Below, in pieces: positions 23,029 through 35,290 of a stretch of 46,223 nucleotides of DNA. The position numbers and the translations under genes are program-made. Below the pieces are notes generated by a model. It did not search any database. It was given only the letters and a program-made list of their open reading frames with translations, and was not told the DNA's origin. Position 1 is the first letter of the stretch. Every line of letters starts with the position of its first letter. Origin of the DNA: Zygnema cylindricum (lineage: Eukaryota > Streptophyta > Zygnematophyceae > Zygnematales > Zygnemataceae); contig JBBHKE010003570.1 in NCBI GenBank assembly GCA_037447655.1, positions 232,149 through 278,371 on the forward strand, read 5' to 3'.

Positions 23029-23225
23029 TACAGTTGTGCTGCCATGAGTTGAATCCTAGACCCGGGATTCCGTGACGGTCTTTTAGTTCTCCACGGAACG
23101 ATTAATTCCAGCCTGTTTTGAGCTTCCAATGGATGCCAGCCTGCCAGGCGATTTGCAGCAAGGGACATGAAAGAATCAAAGAATGAATGCACATATCTCC
23201 TACCTGTAAAGCTGAATCTACTGTA

Positions 23226-23416
23226 CATCGCTTCATCTCTTAAAACATATTCTCTCGTTACACACTTATCGGATTATGGATCTGACGGTTACGGTTGAAA
23301 GTTAACATTCTCAGCTTCCGATTGGTGGTTTCAATTTGAAAATCCGACAATTGTGTACGGAGAAAGAATGTTTTAAGTGGCAACAAATTTATTAACACTT
23401 ATAGCGATACACGGTG
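23226..23416. mobile_element. Tc1/mariner-type MITE (191 bp)
   Basis: The right end CTTATAGCGATACACGGTG is followed by TA (23417-23418), and the decayed left end begins after TA at 23224-23225. The interior matches the MITE at 37069-37287 in the opposite orientation, sharing the gtgtacggagaaa and ttccgattggtgg words. Confidence 0.65.
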
Positions 23417-24478
23417 TACCGTATGGACGAAGATGCACAAAAAATCAGTATGTCGCACTGAATGTTTTAAAAGGATTTGGTGCGTTTTTTTGCCGTTTTG
23501 GACATAAAAGCTGTTGTGCCAAGTTGCCAACCTTGATTTGTGACGGTATAGTACTTATCCGTACTCTGGTTTGTACTTTGAGTTACACTTGGGGTAGACA
23601 GCGCACCTCTGCTGACCTGGATTGACTTGGGAGGTAAAGGTGCTCCAGTACGGTAGAGAACAATTCGTATCCAGCGGACTCATTGGAGGGCGTACGAAAG
23701 GAGGCGACATTTCTGCAGATTGACTTTATAACCTATTTTCCAATTCTTGAGATCATAGTATGTACTCAGAATCCTCACAAGTCACGACAAAGTGAGACCA
23801 CAATTGGAAATGTTTAGAGTCCTATCTGAGTGGAAAATCCTGTACAGCCAGCACTGGGCACAATTCACTTACCTTTAAAAAGGCAAAACTGAAGATTGAC
23901 AATTCCCCTCATTTGAAATCCATGCATTCATTTTAGTACGGAGTGAAATAGACTTCAATTCGGACCTACAAATAAAACCAGGCGCAGCTTCTATTTTCTA
24001 TTTTCTCCTTCCGTCTATTAAAAAGTACATCTTTTCATGTAATCAAATGCAGTTCTACAAAAAACTTTGTGCCCTGAAAAAGGTAGTTTGACTGCTAACC
24101 TTCATACTATGCAGTTTTTTGGTTACCTATCATAGTTTTTGTATAAATGTTTACAATTTGAAATAGAAAACGAAATGAAACAAAAGAAATACACAAACAA
24201 ATGACTTCCGACGTCCAAAAAAAGGACAAAAAGCCTCCGAAGCTGCACTACGCGACAGCACCTCTTTCCCGTAACTATGTACCTCCGGATCGGGCCTGTT
24301 GGACGCACATGCACATTGGCAAAACCACAGGTGTGACCCCCCGTAGGTCATCCTAGCTCCCCCACCATCCCCATGAATCGTTTGATTCCCCATCCCCCCA
24401 TATAGCGAGTTCCAAAATCCATACGCACAAACGTGCAAACCCACACACAAACACAATCACTTGAAACAAAAAAAATAA
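23417..24478. other. Gene-free spacer
   Basis: There is no supported gene or complete repeat here. The stretch from about 24340 to 24440 is C-rich and precedes the homopolymer block. Confidence 0.5.
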
Positions 24479-24656
24479 AATAATAATAATAATAATAAAA
24501 AAAAAAAAAATCAAACAAACATCTCTTTACCCATTAACCCCCCTTGCCCCCCCCCCCCCCCCCCCCCCTATACACCTTACACACCCAAAACCGATTCTTG
24601 AACCCTCTCCTTCCCCCCCTCCCCCCCTCCCCACTCCCCCCCCCCCCCCCCCCCCC
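24479..24656. repeat. Microsatellite and poly-C block
   Basis: (AAT)n and poly-A are followed by two uninterrupted C runs: 22 Cs at 24547-24568 and 21 Cs at 24636-24656, with shorter C7 runs between them. On the minus strand these are G runs able to form G-quadruplexes. The block lies just upstream of the non-LTR element and may mark its 5' junction. Confidence 0.85.
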
Positions 24657-24841
24657 ATTTCTTTTCCGGCATCAAACTTGATGTTATATTATGGCTAACT
24701 ACCAATTTCCCCATCCATCCCACATGGTTCCTTTTCCTCTCCCACGCTTTCTCTTCCTCTCACCCTCCCAATTCCCATGGCTTCTTTAACCTAGTAACCA
24801 AGTCCGGAAGCCCTTCTTATTCCCTTCTCCCACCCACACCT

Positions 24842-27800
24842 CCACCCAAACCTCGTAAACCTTCTAGGCGTTTGGAATGTCCTGGGTGTCACAACCTTTT
24901 TGCCGCGGGGGCCCGTATTTCCCTTCATCCACAGAGTTGTCGACATTGTATAACCTTAGGTGGTCCTTTGTCTATCACCTCTCCTCGATCGTCGTTGACC
25001 GCACTCCCGTTAGGCCCTACAGAGGAGGATTGGAATTACATTTGTGAGTTAGATGTTTTGGGGGCTTACGATTTGGGAGCCCCTCGCCCGCGATTGTATA
25101 CCCGTATTCCTATGGTCGTCAGGACAATAGTACAAGATGCCCTCCACCTCCCCTTGTCCCACATTTCTTCAAACCCGGCGGACATTGCTCCTTGGCACCT
25201 TCTTCTTATGTTCTCTCTCTGGGTGCTAGTCCTTCCTAGTCGTGGAGGGGGCAGTGGGGCTAGAGAAACTATGGCCCGTTGTCGCCAATTCCTTCGTGGT
25301 GACTAGAAGTCCCTCCACGCCGAGCATGAGGATCGGGTATCGAGCACCTCTTTCATGCAACGTCGGCTACCTAGGCCATCGGATGTCCCGGCCTCTTATC
25401 GTCGAGCAATTCACTTAGGCCATGTTGGTGAGCTTTCTCGAGCGGTTCGGGCCCTACAGCCATTCAGCCCTGCCCCCGGATCTTCTTCCAATATTGAGGT
25501 CCTTCGAGCTCTCCACCCCTCTGCCCTTTCCCCTTTACCCCATTCTATCCACGCGTTTGAGCCTCCTGAGAGTTTTACTTTGGATCGGGAGGTTTTCATT
25601 AAGGCTCTTAGCTCTTCTCCTCACCTTTCAGCGGGGGGCCCTTCGGGCATAGTGTATGAGTTGTTTCGTGACGTTTTGCCCCCTGAATCGGGTGCCCGGG
25701 GTTTGATGTGTTTTTTCGAGTATGTTCCCTTATTGCTAGTGGGGATGTTCCCCCTCGCATTTTTGATCTTCTCACAACGTCCCGTCTTGTGGCAGTCGCC
25801 AAATCTAATGGTGGGATTCGCCCTAACGCCGTGGGAGAGGTTTTATATAGATTGGTGGCTCGTGCGATATGTCTCCAGCTCCAACGACCTTCCCATGATT
25901 ATTATTCTCCTCATCAGTTTGGAGTGGCCACGAGAGGGGGTTGTGAGGCCGTGGTCCACGGGATTCGGGCTTTGTTGGATGTACATCCGAATTGGTTGGT
26001 CCTTCAGGTCGACGTTTCCAATGGTTTTAATACGGTGGATCGAAACGTGATTTTTTGGAGCTTATGGCGGCTCCATCTCCGATTGTCCAATTATTCCCCT
26101 TTGTGAGGGCTTTCTATTCTTTGACAAGCAGCCTTTCCTTCTCGGCCGATGGTGATCTCATTCCTCTCTCCTCTGCTACTGGCACCTGCCAAGGCGACCC
26201 TCTCGGCGGACCTTTGTTCGTCCTCGCCCATTACCGCGCCCTTCGTGCCTCCGCAGCCGCCTCCCCTTCTTGCCTTTTCCCTTCGGTCGCAGATGATACG
26301 CACATTAATGGGCCCAGAAAACAAGTCGTGTTGGCATATGATTTTTTCAATGAACGTTTAGCCAAAATCAACCTTTCAGTCTAGCCGTCGAAGTGTGTTA
26401 TTAGGTCTCCTCAGGATATTCCACTTTCGTTTTCTCCACCTCTTGATTTTCAAACCCCTTCTCCCTCTGATGGCATTCAAGTGCTTGGTTGCCCCTTTGG
26501 TTCATATACTTTCGTGACCCAATTCCTTCATGATGCTTTAGAGACAGATCTCGCCCAAGTGGACGATCTTCCTCGCCTTCCCGATCCCCAAGTTGCTTTT
26601 GTTATGTTAACCAGGTGTTTTCCCCACCGCCTTTCTAATCTTACTCGTACTTCCCCTCCCACTCCGACATATATCTCCTCTCTCTCGGCTTTTGACGATC
26701 GCCTCATTGAAGTCCTCCACACTCTATTAGGTCGGGGGGCATTTGATCGCGAGTCTGGGCCATCGACCCGCATTCAAGCATCCCTCCTTGTCTGTACTGG
26801 GGGGTTGGGTCTACAATCCATTGCTCGTGTTGCTCCTGCTGCCTATTTGGGAAGTTGTTGTCTTATTGCCTCCACTCTGGTTTCCCGTTTCTTGGCTGGC
26901 GACACCCCCGTTCTAGCTATTGTTATCCCTCGGGTTTCAGACGTTGTGTTCGCCTTCCGGCGATCTCTATTGGACGCGTCACGTTCTCTTCCTCCCCATG
27001 CCCTAGTGGATGTGCCAATTTTCTCAACCCTTGTTACAAAATCTATTGAGCGTGTCTAGGAATCGATTTCTGATCGGGTTGTTGCCGCAAATAAATATGA
27101 CCTTCTCAAGGCGCTTCCCTCTGGTTATTTGCGTGCCCGTCTTCTCTTTTGTGGCGGACCTGGTTCTGGGTCTTGGCTTTTTGCTACACCCATTTTGTCC
27201 ACTCTCCGATTCTCACCGGCTCAATTCACCACCGCCCTCCGGTTTCGCCTTGGCCTCCCCCATCCTCTGGCTCTCTTGTTTGTGCATGTGGTCTCGTCTT
27301 AAGGGCCGATGGTGTCCATTTGCTTCGTTGCTCCCATGGGGGAGATTTGATCCCGGCGCACGACACTATTCGCGATGTCGTTGCAACTATCGCTTCAGAG
27401 GAGGGCTTTTCTGTGCGTCGAGAAGTTTCTCATATTATTCCAAAGCCTCGGATCGATGTTGTTCTGCTTGATGGTGCCCGTCGCATCTTCGGTGATATTC
27501 TTTTGGCGAACCCTACTTCAGCTACAGCTGTTGGTCAAGCAGCTCGACATGTTGGGTGGCGGCTCGTGATGCCGCTAGGGCGAAGGAGCTTGATTATGCC
27601 CACCGGGACCCTAGGAATGACTTTATTCCGATGGCGGTCGAGATCTTTGGTTGTATGGGTGTTGCCATGGACGATTTTCTCCGTACTTGCGCTCGACGTG
27701 CTTTTGAGCTCCGAGGACCAAAGAGCCCTCCTCTTTCAGTCCTTACTTCTTTTTATCGTCAACGCTTATCTGTGGCTTTACTGTGAGTGCAGGCTTCTAT

Positions 27801-28138
27801 TCTCCTCTGATCGGCTATCGGTGTTATGGATCGTCGACGTGTTCCTATCCTCCCTCAACGTGCTCCCCCGTGTTGGGGGGACTTACGAGGTTGCTTTTCG
27901 TAGATTTTTAATTGAGTTGGGGTTGGGGTTATAGTTTTGGTTTTGTGAGTTGTTGTGCTTTTAATTATAGGGTTTGGGTGCTTTTATTTGCCTTGTTGTT
28001 ATTTCCTTTTTTATTTTTGTATTCTTTTCGCTCTGCTTGGTTTTTATTGTCCTGGTAGTTTTTCGGTTTTGGCCATGTCATCCCTTTCGTACCCTCGGAC
28101 TCAGATGGTTTACCATCGTGCTTTTTAATTTATCCTGC
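24842..28138 (+). mobile_element. R2-like non-LTR retrotransposon, copy 1 (decayed)
   Basis: This copy includes an N-terminal zinc-finger-like region, reverse transcriptase and a C-terminal endonuclease-like domain, followed by a 3' tail of about 235 bp. The 3' boundary is set by loss of similarity to copy 2 just after tatcctgc. The 5' boundary is not known: the reading frame stays open upstream to the poly-C tract at 24656. There is no long poly-A tail. The shared 3' end includes gatggtttaccatc, a 6-bp stem with a two-base loop. Confidence 0.75.
24872..27903 (+). pseudogene. Non-LTR retrotransposon polyprotein, broken
   Basis: Order of parts: a cysteine/histidine finger (CPGC...H...C..C, from about 24881); reverse transcriptase with GGIRPNAVGEVLYRLV, motif A QVDVSNGFNTVD (about 26006), motif B QGDPLGGPLF (about 26189) and motif C VADD (about 26287); then a His/Cys element HLLRCSHGGDL and an endonuclease-like motif with Asp in PRIDVVLLDG and Asp in FGDILLANP, followed by AKELDY. 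That last arrangement resembles the restriction-like endonuclease of R2-type elements. Breaks: an in-frame stop at 25304-25306, frameshifts near 25706, 26058 and 27556 and further stops near 26382 and 27057. The RT active site itself is intact, but the frame is not. Confidence 0.75.
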
Positions 28139-29197
28139 ATCTTTCTTGTTTGAAAGAGGAACCCTAACACCTCTTCCAAACCATATTTAGTGTGATAAAG
28201 GAACTTCACTCACCCGCACTCTCTTCATCCAAACCATAAATAGTGTGCCATAGAAGGCCTCTCTTAAACCATATTTAGGTTTATTCATTGCATATTTTTG
28301 AATGTAATATATCATTGACAAAAAATGGAAATAGTTAGGGGGTAGGGGAGGAGTATGGGGCTCGTTGTACATGTTTTGAGTTTTTTTAACACCACTTACA
28401 ATATAAGATATATAGTACTATATAAGATTTCCTACCTAAAATACCTATGTAATATAATACAGATAGATACTTTGGCGGAAGAGTGAGGGTAAGCTCCCCT
28501 TTCACACCAAATATGGCTAAGAGGATGTGTGAGGGAAGTCTCACATCACACTGAACTAGGTTTGAAACACAACCTGGCCTTCAAATTTAAATAATTATTA
28601 AAAAGTTGATTACTTACGTGCCTAGCCTAATATTGCCAAATTTTACCTTTAAGGAGACAAGGAAAAATGTATGTTGAGAAACGAATTAGAAAAGTAGAAA
28701 TAAAATTGCATACATTATCTATAAAAAATGAAAAAATAATTTTCAAAAACTAATACTTTGATTTCTTAAGTTTAACAAATTATGATTTCGATAAATCCTT
28801 CTACTAAATACATATGGATATAATTCACAAAATATAGTCAAAACTTAACTAAACAACAAAAAAAATCCTTTGCCTATTTATTTTCCAAAGTATACTGTAA
28901 CAAAAATCTTGCAAAACTCGCAAAATTTACTAAATAAACATTTCCCTCTTTTCTTACAATATGAGAGGATGTCCTTTCTTAACATATTGAAAATCCCACA
29001 AGCCTATCAATAAAAAAACCCTAAAATATTCCAAAAAAAACCTAAAAAAGTCCTGGCTCTTGCTCCCTCTCCAATTTCTCAGTGACTGCGACAAATTTGA
29101 GAAGTTGGAGAGAGAAGTTAGAGGTTGACTTCCTCGTGGTCTTTCTTATTTCTATTTAGACCTAGAAAATACTTTAAAAAAGACCATTAATTTCTAC
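28139..29197. other. AT-rich spacer between retroelements
   Basis: This holds an imperfect tandem repeat with a period of about 53 bp around 28176-28280 (ccaaaccatatttagtgtg and variants), then AT-rich sequence. There is no gag or protease coding sequence and no recognisable 5' LTR or primer-binding site for the copia remnant that follows. Confidence 0.5.
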
Positions 29198-32077
29198 ATG
29201 TTCAGAATTGTTCTTTGTAATGAAAAGAGTGTTCTCTACTCGTGTGCAAGTGAGATGATGCTTTGGCATAAAAGGTTGGGGCATGTGCATCTAGATAGAT
29301 TAAAGAAAATGAAGAAAAAGGGAATAGTGGAGGGTATTACTTTTGAAGATGATGAGACCTTTGATGATTGTAGTGGATGTGCCCAACGGAAGATTCATAG
29401 ACTTCCATTTCCAAAGGCAACCACATTTAGGAGAGAGAAAGTATTCGATCTAGTTCACACTGAAATTTGGGGACCTGCTAGGTATGCTTCACATGGGGGG
29501 AAGAGATGGATGTTAACCATCACAGATGATTGGTCTAGATACACAAAGGTCTACTTTCTCAGACATAAGTCAGAGGTATTAAGATGTTTCAAAGAGTATA
29601 AAGTATGGAGTGAAAAGCTACATGAAACCTCAATAAAAGAGATAAGAAGTGATAATGGGAAAGAATACACCTCAAGGGAATTTGAAGAATATCTTAAAGA
29701 AGAAGGAATTCATCATGAGAAAACTGTTCCCTATAATCCGGAACAAAATGGAGTAGCCGAAAGAGTGAATAGAACTTTAGGAGGTATGTCTAAAAGTATG
29801 TTAACTGATAAGAGGATAGGGTTGCAGTTTTGGGCGTAGTCTATGAACTATGCTTATTTCATCAAAAATAGAGTCCTAACTTCAGCAAATAAGGAGGAAA
29901 CTCCGTATGAGAGGTGGACAAGAAGAAAGCCTGATTTGTCTAGTTTGAGAGTGTTCGGAAGTCAAGTCTACAGTTTTGATTCCGATAAGACTAAATGGAA
30001 GTTAGAGGGAAGAGGGAAACCACGATATCTTGTAGGATATGATGAGAGCACAAAAGGATACCGAGTGTATGACTTGAAAAAGAGAGATATAATTCTGGTA
30101 AAACACATAGTGGTGATGAATGAAGAGAAGTCCATTGATCCATTGAATTATAATAAGGAAGTCAAAATCAGATTTGAAACGGATCATTTTTCTGACTTTG
30201 ACTTTGAAAATGAAGAGAAGGAAGAGGGAGAAAAAGAAAAATCTGCAGATCTACCAAAGGAGAAGGAGGAAAGGACAACATCCGAGGCAACGCCACAATA
30301 CGAAGTGGAAACCGATTAGGAACTTGATGAGACACCGGAATTGGAAGATAGGGGAGATGAAAATCTCCCAAAACGAAACCCAAGGATGCCTTCTATACCG
30401 GCGTCCGGTTTTGAAGGGGGAAGAAGAAGTAGTAAACGACTTCAAGAAAGACAAGTAAATAACCAACTCACAAAGATGTCTCACCCAGATGAACCTCAAA
30501 CATACTTAGAGGCCATAAACACTCCAGAAAGTAGCCGGTGGATCATAGCTATAAATGAAGAAATGGCCTCTATCATGGAAGGCAATACATGGGAGTTGGT
30601 AGATTGTCCACCGGACCGAAAACCGATCGGATGTAAGTGGGTGTTTAAACTTAAATTAAACCCGGATAATACCATTGAGAGGTACAAAGCTAGGTTAGTA
30701 GCAAAAGGTTATACACAGAAAGAGGGGATAGACTACGAAGAAACCTTTGCACCTGTAGTCAGATTTCCTTCTGTTAGAATCCTTTTAAATATAGCCGCAG
30801 CGGAGGATATGGAAATCCACCAGATGGATATTAAAACTGCCTTTTTGCACGGAGAGTTGGAAGAAGAAATTTACATGAGGCAACCGAAAGGATTCGTGGA
30901 AAATGGGGAAGAAAACAAAGTTTGCAAACTGATAAAATCTCTCTATGGGCTTAAGCAAGCCCCGCGACAGTGGAATATAAAGCTCGACGAATTTCTGACC
31001 GGTTTGGGGTATATCAGAATTAGTTCAGATCACTCTATATATTTATTTGAGGATGAGAATGGAGTGATATTTATTGCTATTTAAGTGGATGATTTGTTGG
31101 TCTTAAGTAAGTCCTTAGATAAAATTAACAAACTAAAACGGGATCTTAGAAGCAGTTTTGATATGAAAGATCTTTGCGAAGCAAAGTACATTTTGGGAAT
31201 TCAGATGGAGAGAGATAGAGGGAATAGAATTATAAGACTCACTCAAAAAGAAGCAATCGGTAATATGCTAGAAAAATTTCAAATGGAGAAAGCAAACGGA
31301 TGTACTACTCCCATGGATTTGAAAAAAGTGAGTGAGGGGAGTGAAGAGGGAGGAATATTCATCATTAATGATGAGATGGACGAGATAGAAAGAAAATTTA
31401 TGGAAAATATCCCTTATCGGCAGATTGTAGGCAGTTTAATTTATTTTATGAACTGTACCCGTCCGGATATAGCTGCAGCTGTAGGTGTCCTTAGTAGAAA
31501 TCTAAATGAACCAAGAAAGAGAGATTGGGAGGCTGCCAAAAGGGTGACGAGGTATCTGGTGGGGACAAGGGAAATATGGTTGCATTTGGGAGGGGAGCAC
31601 ATTGACATCACCACTTGGAGTGATGCCAGTTATGGAGAAATGCCTTTAAGGAGGTGTACGACTGGATATGTGTTGCAAATTGGATCCGGTGCATGTTGTT
31701 GGAGTAGCAAGCAACAAAAAGTAGTTGCTCAGTTCACTATGGAGGCTGAACACATGGCTTCCTGTGCTGCCACCAAAGAATTAATGTGGGTTAAATCTCT
31801 TCTTGAAGAACTTGGGTTCATGAAGTCTGGAACTCAAAATGTTTTTTGTGATAATCAAGCTGCTATCTCGATTGCAGCTAATCCGAAACATCACTTCAAA
31901 GCTAAGCATATGGATATTAGACTAAGCTTTGTCAGAGAGAAGGTAGAAAATAAAGTTATTAAACTGGTTCATAAAACTGATAGAGAAATGATTGCAGACA
32001 TGATGACAAAAACAGTGCCTTCCCCTAAGTTGATTTATTGCAGAGAAAACTGTGGATATCAATTGAAAAGTGACTAG
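29198..32077 (+). pseudogene. Ty1/copia polyprotein remnant, three in-frame stops
   Basis: One reading frame of about 960 codons runs from the GAG-pre-integrase segment (LWHKRLGH, with the HHCC zinc site ending CSGC) through the integrase core (SDNGKEY, NGVAER), reverse transcriptase (GCKWVFKLK, KARLVAKGYTQ, HQMDIKTAFLHG, SLYGLKQAPRQWN) and RNase H (SDASYG, EAEHMA, CDNQAAI). Gag and protease are missing. The frame is broken only by stops at 29837 (TAG), 30317 (TAG) and 31082 (TAA); no frameshift is seen. The last stop falls on the residue before VDD of the polymerase active site. The first integrase catalytic position reads Glu (HTEIWGP, codon at 29462) where copia elements have Asp. It is inactive. 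Confidence 0.9.
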
Positions 32078-32080
32078 GAA

Positions 32081-32800
32081 TTAAGGGGAGTGTTGAAAAG
32101 AGGTAATTAATAGTTCACTTCCCTATTTTAGTTTTGTTTTAAAGAAAGAGAGTAAGGATCAAAGGCGCGCCGTGGCTGCCGCCATATTTATAAAGTGGCA
32201 GTTTTTGCAATTACGGGTATTTTGGCTAAATTGATGCCTAAATCTAGATTTGAACCTGTGACCTCTAGATTCTTTATAGCCTAAAGCCTTAACCATTAAG
32301 GCGTTACGAATCGTTATACGTAACGTATTTCATAAATATATAAACATTAATGAAACAGCTAATTAACAGCAGACTAACCAAAAGGAGCAATTTCTGCATG
32401 TACGCGAATCTGAATCGTGTAAAATATGTTTTGATCGGACGGCCGGCATTATAGCCGCCACGCGAAGTGAGCTTTTTGACGGCATACGGATATAGCGTCA
32501 CGCGGTGCCACGTGGCGCCACATTATTTGATACCGGAGAAGATGGGAGATGGAACCATGGCTTCTGATATGACAAGTGTCACCTTGTAGACCTTGTCGTA
32601 CAATGGTCGTACAATAAGTACATCGCCCATTGTACCTTCTTGTACTTTATAGTGTTCCTATTGGACTAGGGTTTAATAGTAGGTAGTCGTGAGTAGGCAG
32701 ACCGAGACTTAGTAATATTTAGGTACCTCTCTCGCTAAGAGAGCTTGTAACTATAAAGGTCATCTTTGACCAGCCATAACTTACTGCTCGGGTGAGCAAA
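32081..32800 (+). mobile_element. Copia polypurine tract and putative 3' LTR
   Basis: A purine-rich ttaaggggag (32081-32090) directly precedes TGTTGAAAAGAGG at 32091, the usual polypurine-tract/LTR junction layout for copia elements. The right end of the LTR is unresolved because no 5' LTR is available for comparison; sequence unrelated to the non-LTR element continues to about 32980. Confidence 0.4.
32246..32306 (-). other. tRNA-like A- and B-box pair (SINE-like remnant?)
   Basis: On the minus strand taacgccttaatggttaagg resembles a D-arm/A box, with a GCCTT/AAGGC stem. It is followed at near tRNA spacing by GGTTCAAATCT, a B-box match. The anticodon arm is imperfect, the T stem is weak and the acceptor stem does not pair, so it is not a functional tRNA. 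It could be a tRNA-derived SINE fragment inside the LTR region or chance. Confidence 0.35.
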
Positions 32801-32980
32801 TTCAGTGATTCTTTTTGCGTTTGACTCAAGGGAGTCTTGTCCTCACAGGAGTGAGAGTGGTCAGAATATTTGTGTGCCTAGGCGGCGCTTATTCAGCGGG
32901 AAAGTAGAAGGGGCAAATATTATCCTAGAGGCTTTACATAGGCTGCTCATTATGTGGGTAAATGGAGACCACAAAATTTC

Positions 32981-35290
32981 AAGACTCTTAGCTCTTCTCC
33001 TCACCTTTCAGCGGGGGGCCCCTCGAGCAGAGTGTATGAGTTATTTGGCGACGTTTTGCCCCCCGAATCGGTTGCCCAGGGTTTCGATGTGTTTTTTCGA
33101 GTATGTTCCCTTATTGCTAGTGGGGATGTTCCCCCTCAGATTTGTGATCTTCTCACGGCGTCCCGTCTTCTGGCAGTCGCCAAACCTAATGGTGGGATTC
33201 GCCCTATCGCCGTGGGAGAGGTTTTATATAGATTGGTGGCTCGTGCGATATGTCTCCAGCTCCAACCACCTTTCCATGATTATTTTTCTCCTCATCAGTT
33301 TTGAGTGGCCACGAGAGGGGGTTGTGAGGCCGTGGTCCACGGGATTCAGGCTTTGTTCGATGTACATTCAGATTGGTTGGTCCTTCAGGTCGACGTTTCC
33401 AATGCTTTTAATACGGTGGATTGAACGTGATTTTTTCGGAGCTTATGGCGGCTCCATCTCCGATTGTCTAATTATTTTCCTTTGTGAAGGCTTTTTATTC
33501 TTTGACAAGCAACCTTTCCTTCTCGGCCGATGGTGAACTCATTCCTCTCTCCTCTGCTACTAGCACTCGCCAAGGCGACCCTCTCGGCGGACCTTTGTTC
33601 GCCCTCGCCCATTACCGCGCCCTTCGTGCCTCCGCAGCCGCCTTCCCTTCTTGCTATTTCCTTTCAGTCGCAGATAATACGCACATTACTGGGCCCAGAG
33701 AACAAGTCGTGTTGGCATATGATTTTTTCAAGGAACGTTTAGCCGAAATCAACCTTTCAGTCCAGCCGTCGAAGTGTGTTATTTGGTCTCCTCAGGATAT
33801 TCCACTTTCGTTTACTCCACCTCTTGGTTTTCAAACCCCTTCTCCCTCCGATGGCATTCGAGTGTTTGGTTGCCCCATTGGTTTGAATACTTTCGTGACC
33901 CAACTCCTTCATGATGCTTTACAAACAGATCTAGCCCAAGTGGATGATTTTCCTTGCTTTCCCGATCCCCACGTTGCTTTTGGTATGTTAACCAAGTGTT
34001 TTCCCCACCGCCTTTCCTATCTTACTCGTACTTCCCCTCCCACTCCGCTATTTATCTCCACTCTCTCGGCTTTTGATGATCGCCTCATGGAAGTCCTCCA
34101 CACTCTATTAGGTAGGGGGGCATTTGATCGCGAGTTTGGGCCATCGGCCCGCATTCAAGCATCCCTCCTTGTCTCCACTAGGGGGTTGGGTCTACAATCC
34201 ACTGTTCGTGTTGCTCCCGCTGTCTATTTGGGAAGTTGGTGTCTTATTGCCTCCACTCTCGTTTCTTGTTTCTTGGCTGGGGACACCCCCGTTCTAGCTA
34301 CTGTTGTCCCCCGGGTTTCAGATAGTGTGTTCGCCTTCCAGCAATCTCTATTGGATGCGTCACGTACTCTTCCTCCTCATGCCTTAGTGGATGTGCCAAT
34401 TTTCTCCACCCTTGATACAAAATTTGTTGAGCGTGTCCAGGAATCAATTTTTGATCGGGTTGTTACCGCCATTAAATCTGACCTTCTCAAGGCGCTTCCC
34501 TCCGATTCTTCGCGTGCCTGTCTTCTCTCTTGTGGCGGACCTGGTTCTGGGTCTTGGCTTTTCGTTACACCGATTTTGTCCACTTTCGATTCTCACCGGG
34601 TCAGTTCACCACCACCCTCCGGTTTCGCCTTGGCCTCCCCCATCCTCCTTTACTTGGCTCTCTTGTTTTTGCATGTGGTCGCCTCTTGGGGGCAGATGGT
34701 GTCCATTTGCTTCGTTGCTCCCATGGGGAAGATTTGATCCAGGCGCACGACACTATTCGCGATGCCGTTGCCACTATCGCTTCAGAGGGGGGCTTTTATG
34801 AGCGTCAGGAAGTTTTCCGTATTATTCCCAAGGGTCGATCGATGTTGTTCTGCTTGATGGTGCCCGTCGCATCTTCGGTGATATTGTTTTGGCGAACCCT
34901 ACTTCAGCTACAGTTGTTGGTCAAGCGGCTCGACATGTTGGGATGGCGGCTCGTGATGCCGCTAAGGTGAAAGAGCGTGATTATTCCCACCGGGACCATA
35001 TGGATGACTTTATTTCGATGGCGGTCGAGATCTTTGGTTGTCTAGGTGTTGCCATGGACGATTTTCTCCGTACTTGCGCTCGACGTGCTTTCGAGCGCCG
35101 AGGACCAGGGAGCCCTTTTCCTTTGGTCCTTACTTCTTTTTATCGTCAACGCTTATCTGTGGCTTTACAACAAGTGCAAGCTTTTATTCTCCTCCGATCG
35201 GCTGTTGCTGCTATGGATTCTCACCGGGTTCCGGAACTCCCTCAACGTGCTCACCCAGGACGGGGGGACTTACGGGGTTGCTTTTCGTAG
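32981..35290 (+). pseudogene. Non-LTR polyprotein of copy 2, broken
   Basis: It covers the RT fingers through the C-terminal endonuclease-like domain. The RT frame has a nonsense change at 33302 (TGA where copy 1 has GGA) and a frame change near 33420. Motif B QGDPLGGPLF is intact. Motif C reads VADN (33670-33678) instead of VADD, a lost catalytic Asp. Further frameshifts lie near 34560-34600 and in the endonuclease region (about 34835), so the D-x-D motif there is out of frame. The C-terminal part (AVEIFGCLGVAMDDFLRTCARRAFE...) is in one frame to the stop at 35290. Confidence 0.75.

Noticed and set aside
32235-32315. Functional tRNA gene on the minus strand
   Set aside because: The acceptor stem does not pair, the T stem is weak and the anticodon loop lacks the expected T at position 33.
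32805-33536. Open frame of 243 codons
   Set aside because: It crosses the 5' junction of non-LTR copy 2 and reads the RT region in a wrong frame. The true RT motifs are in the neighbouring frame.
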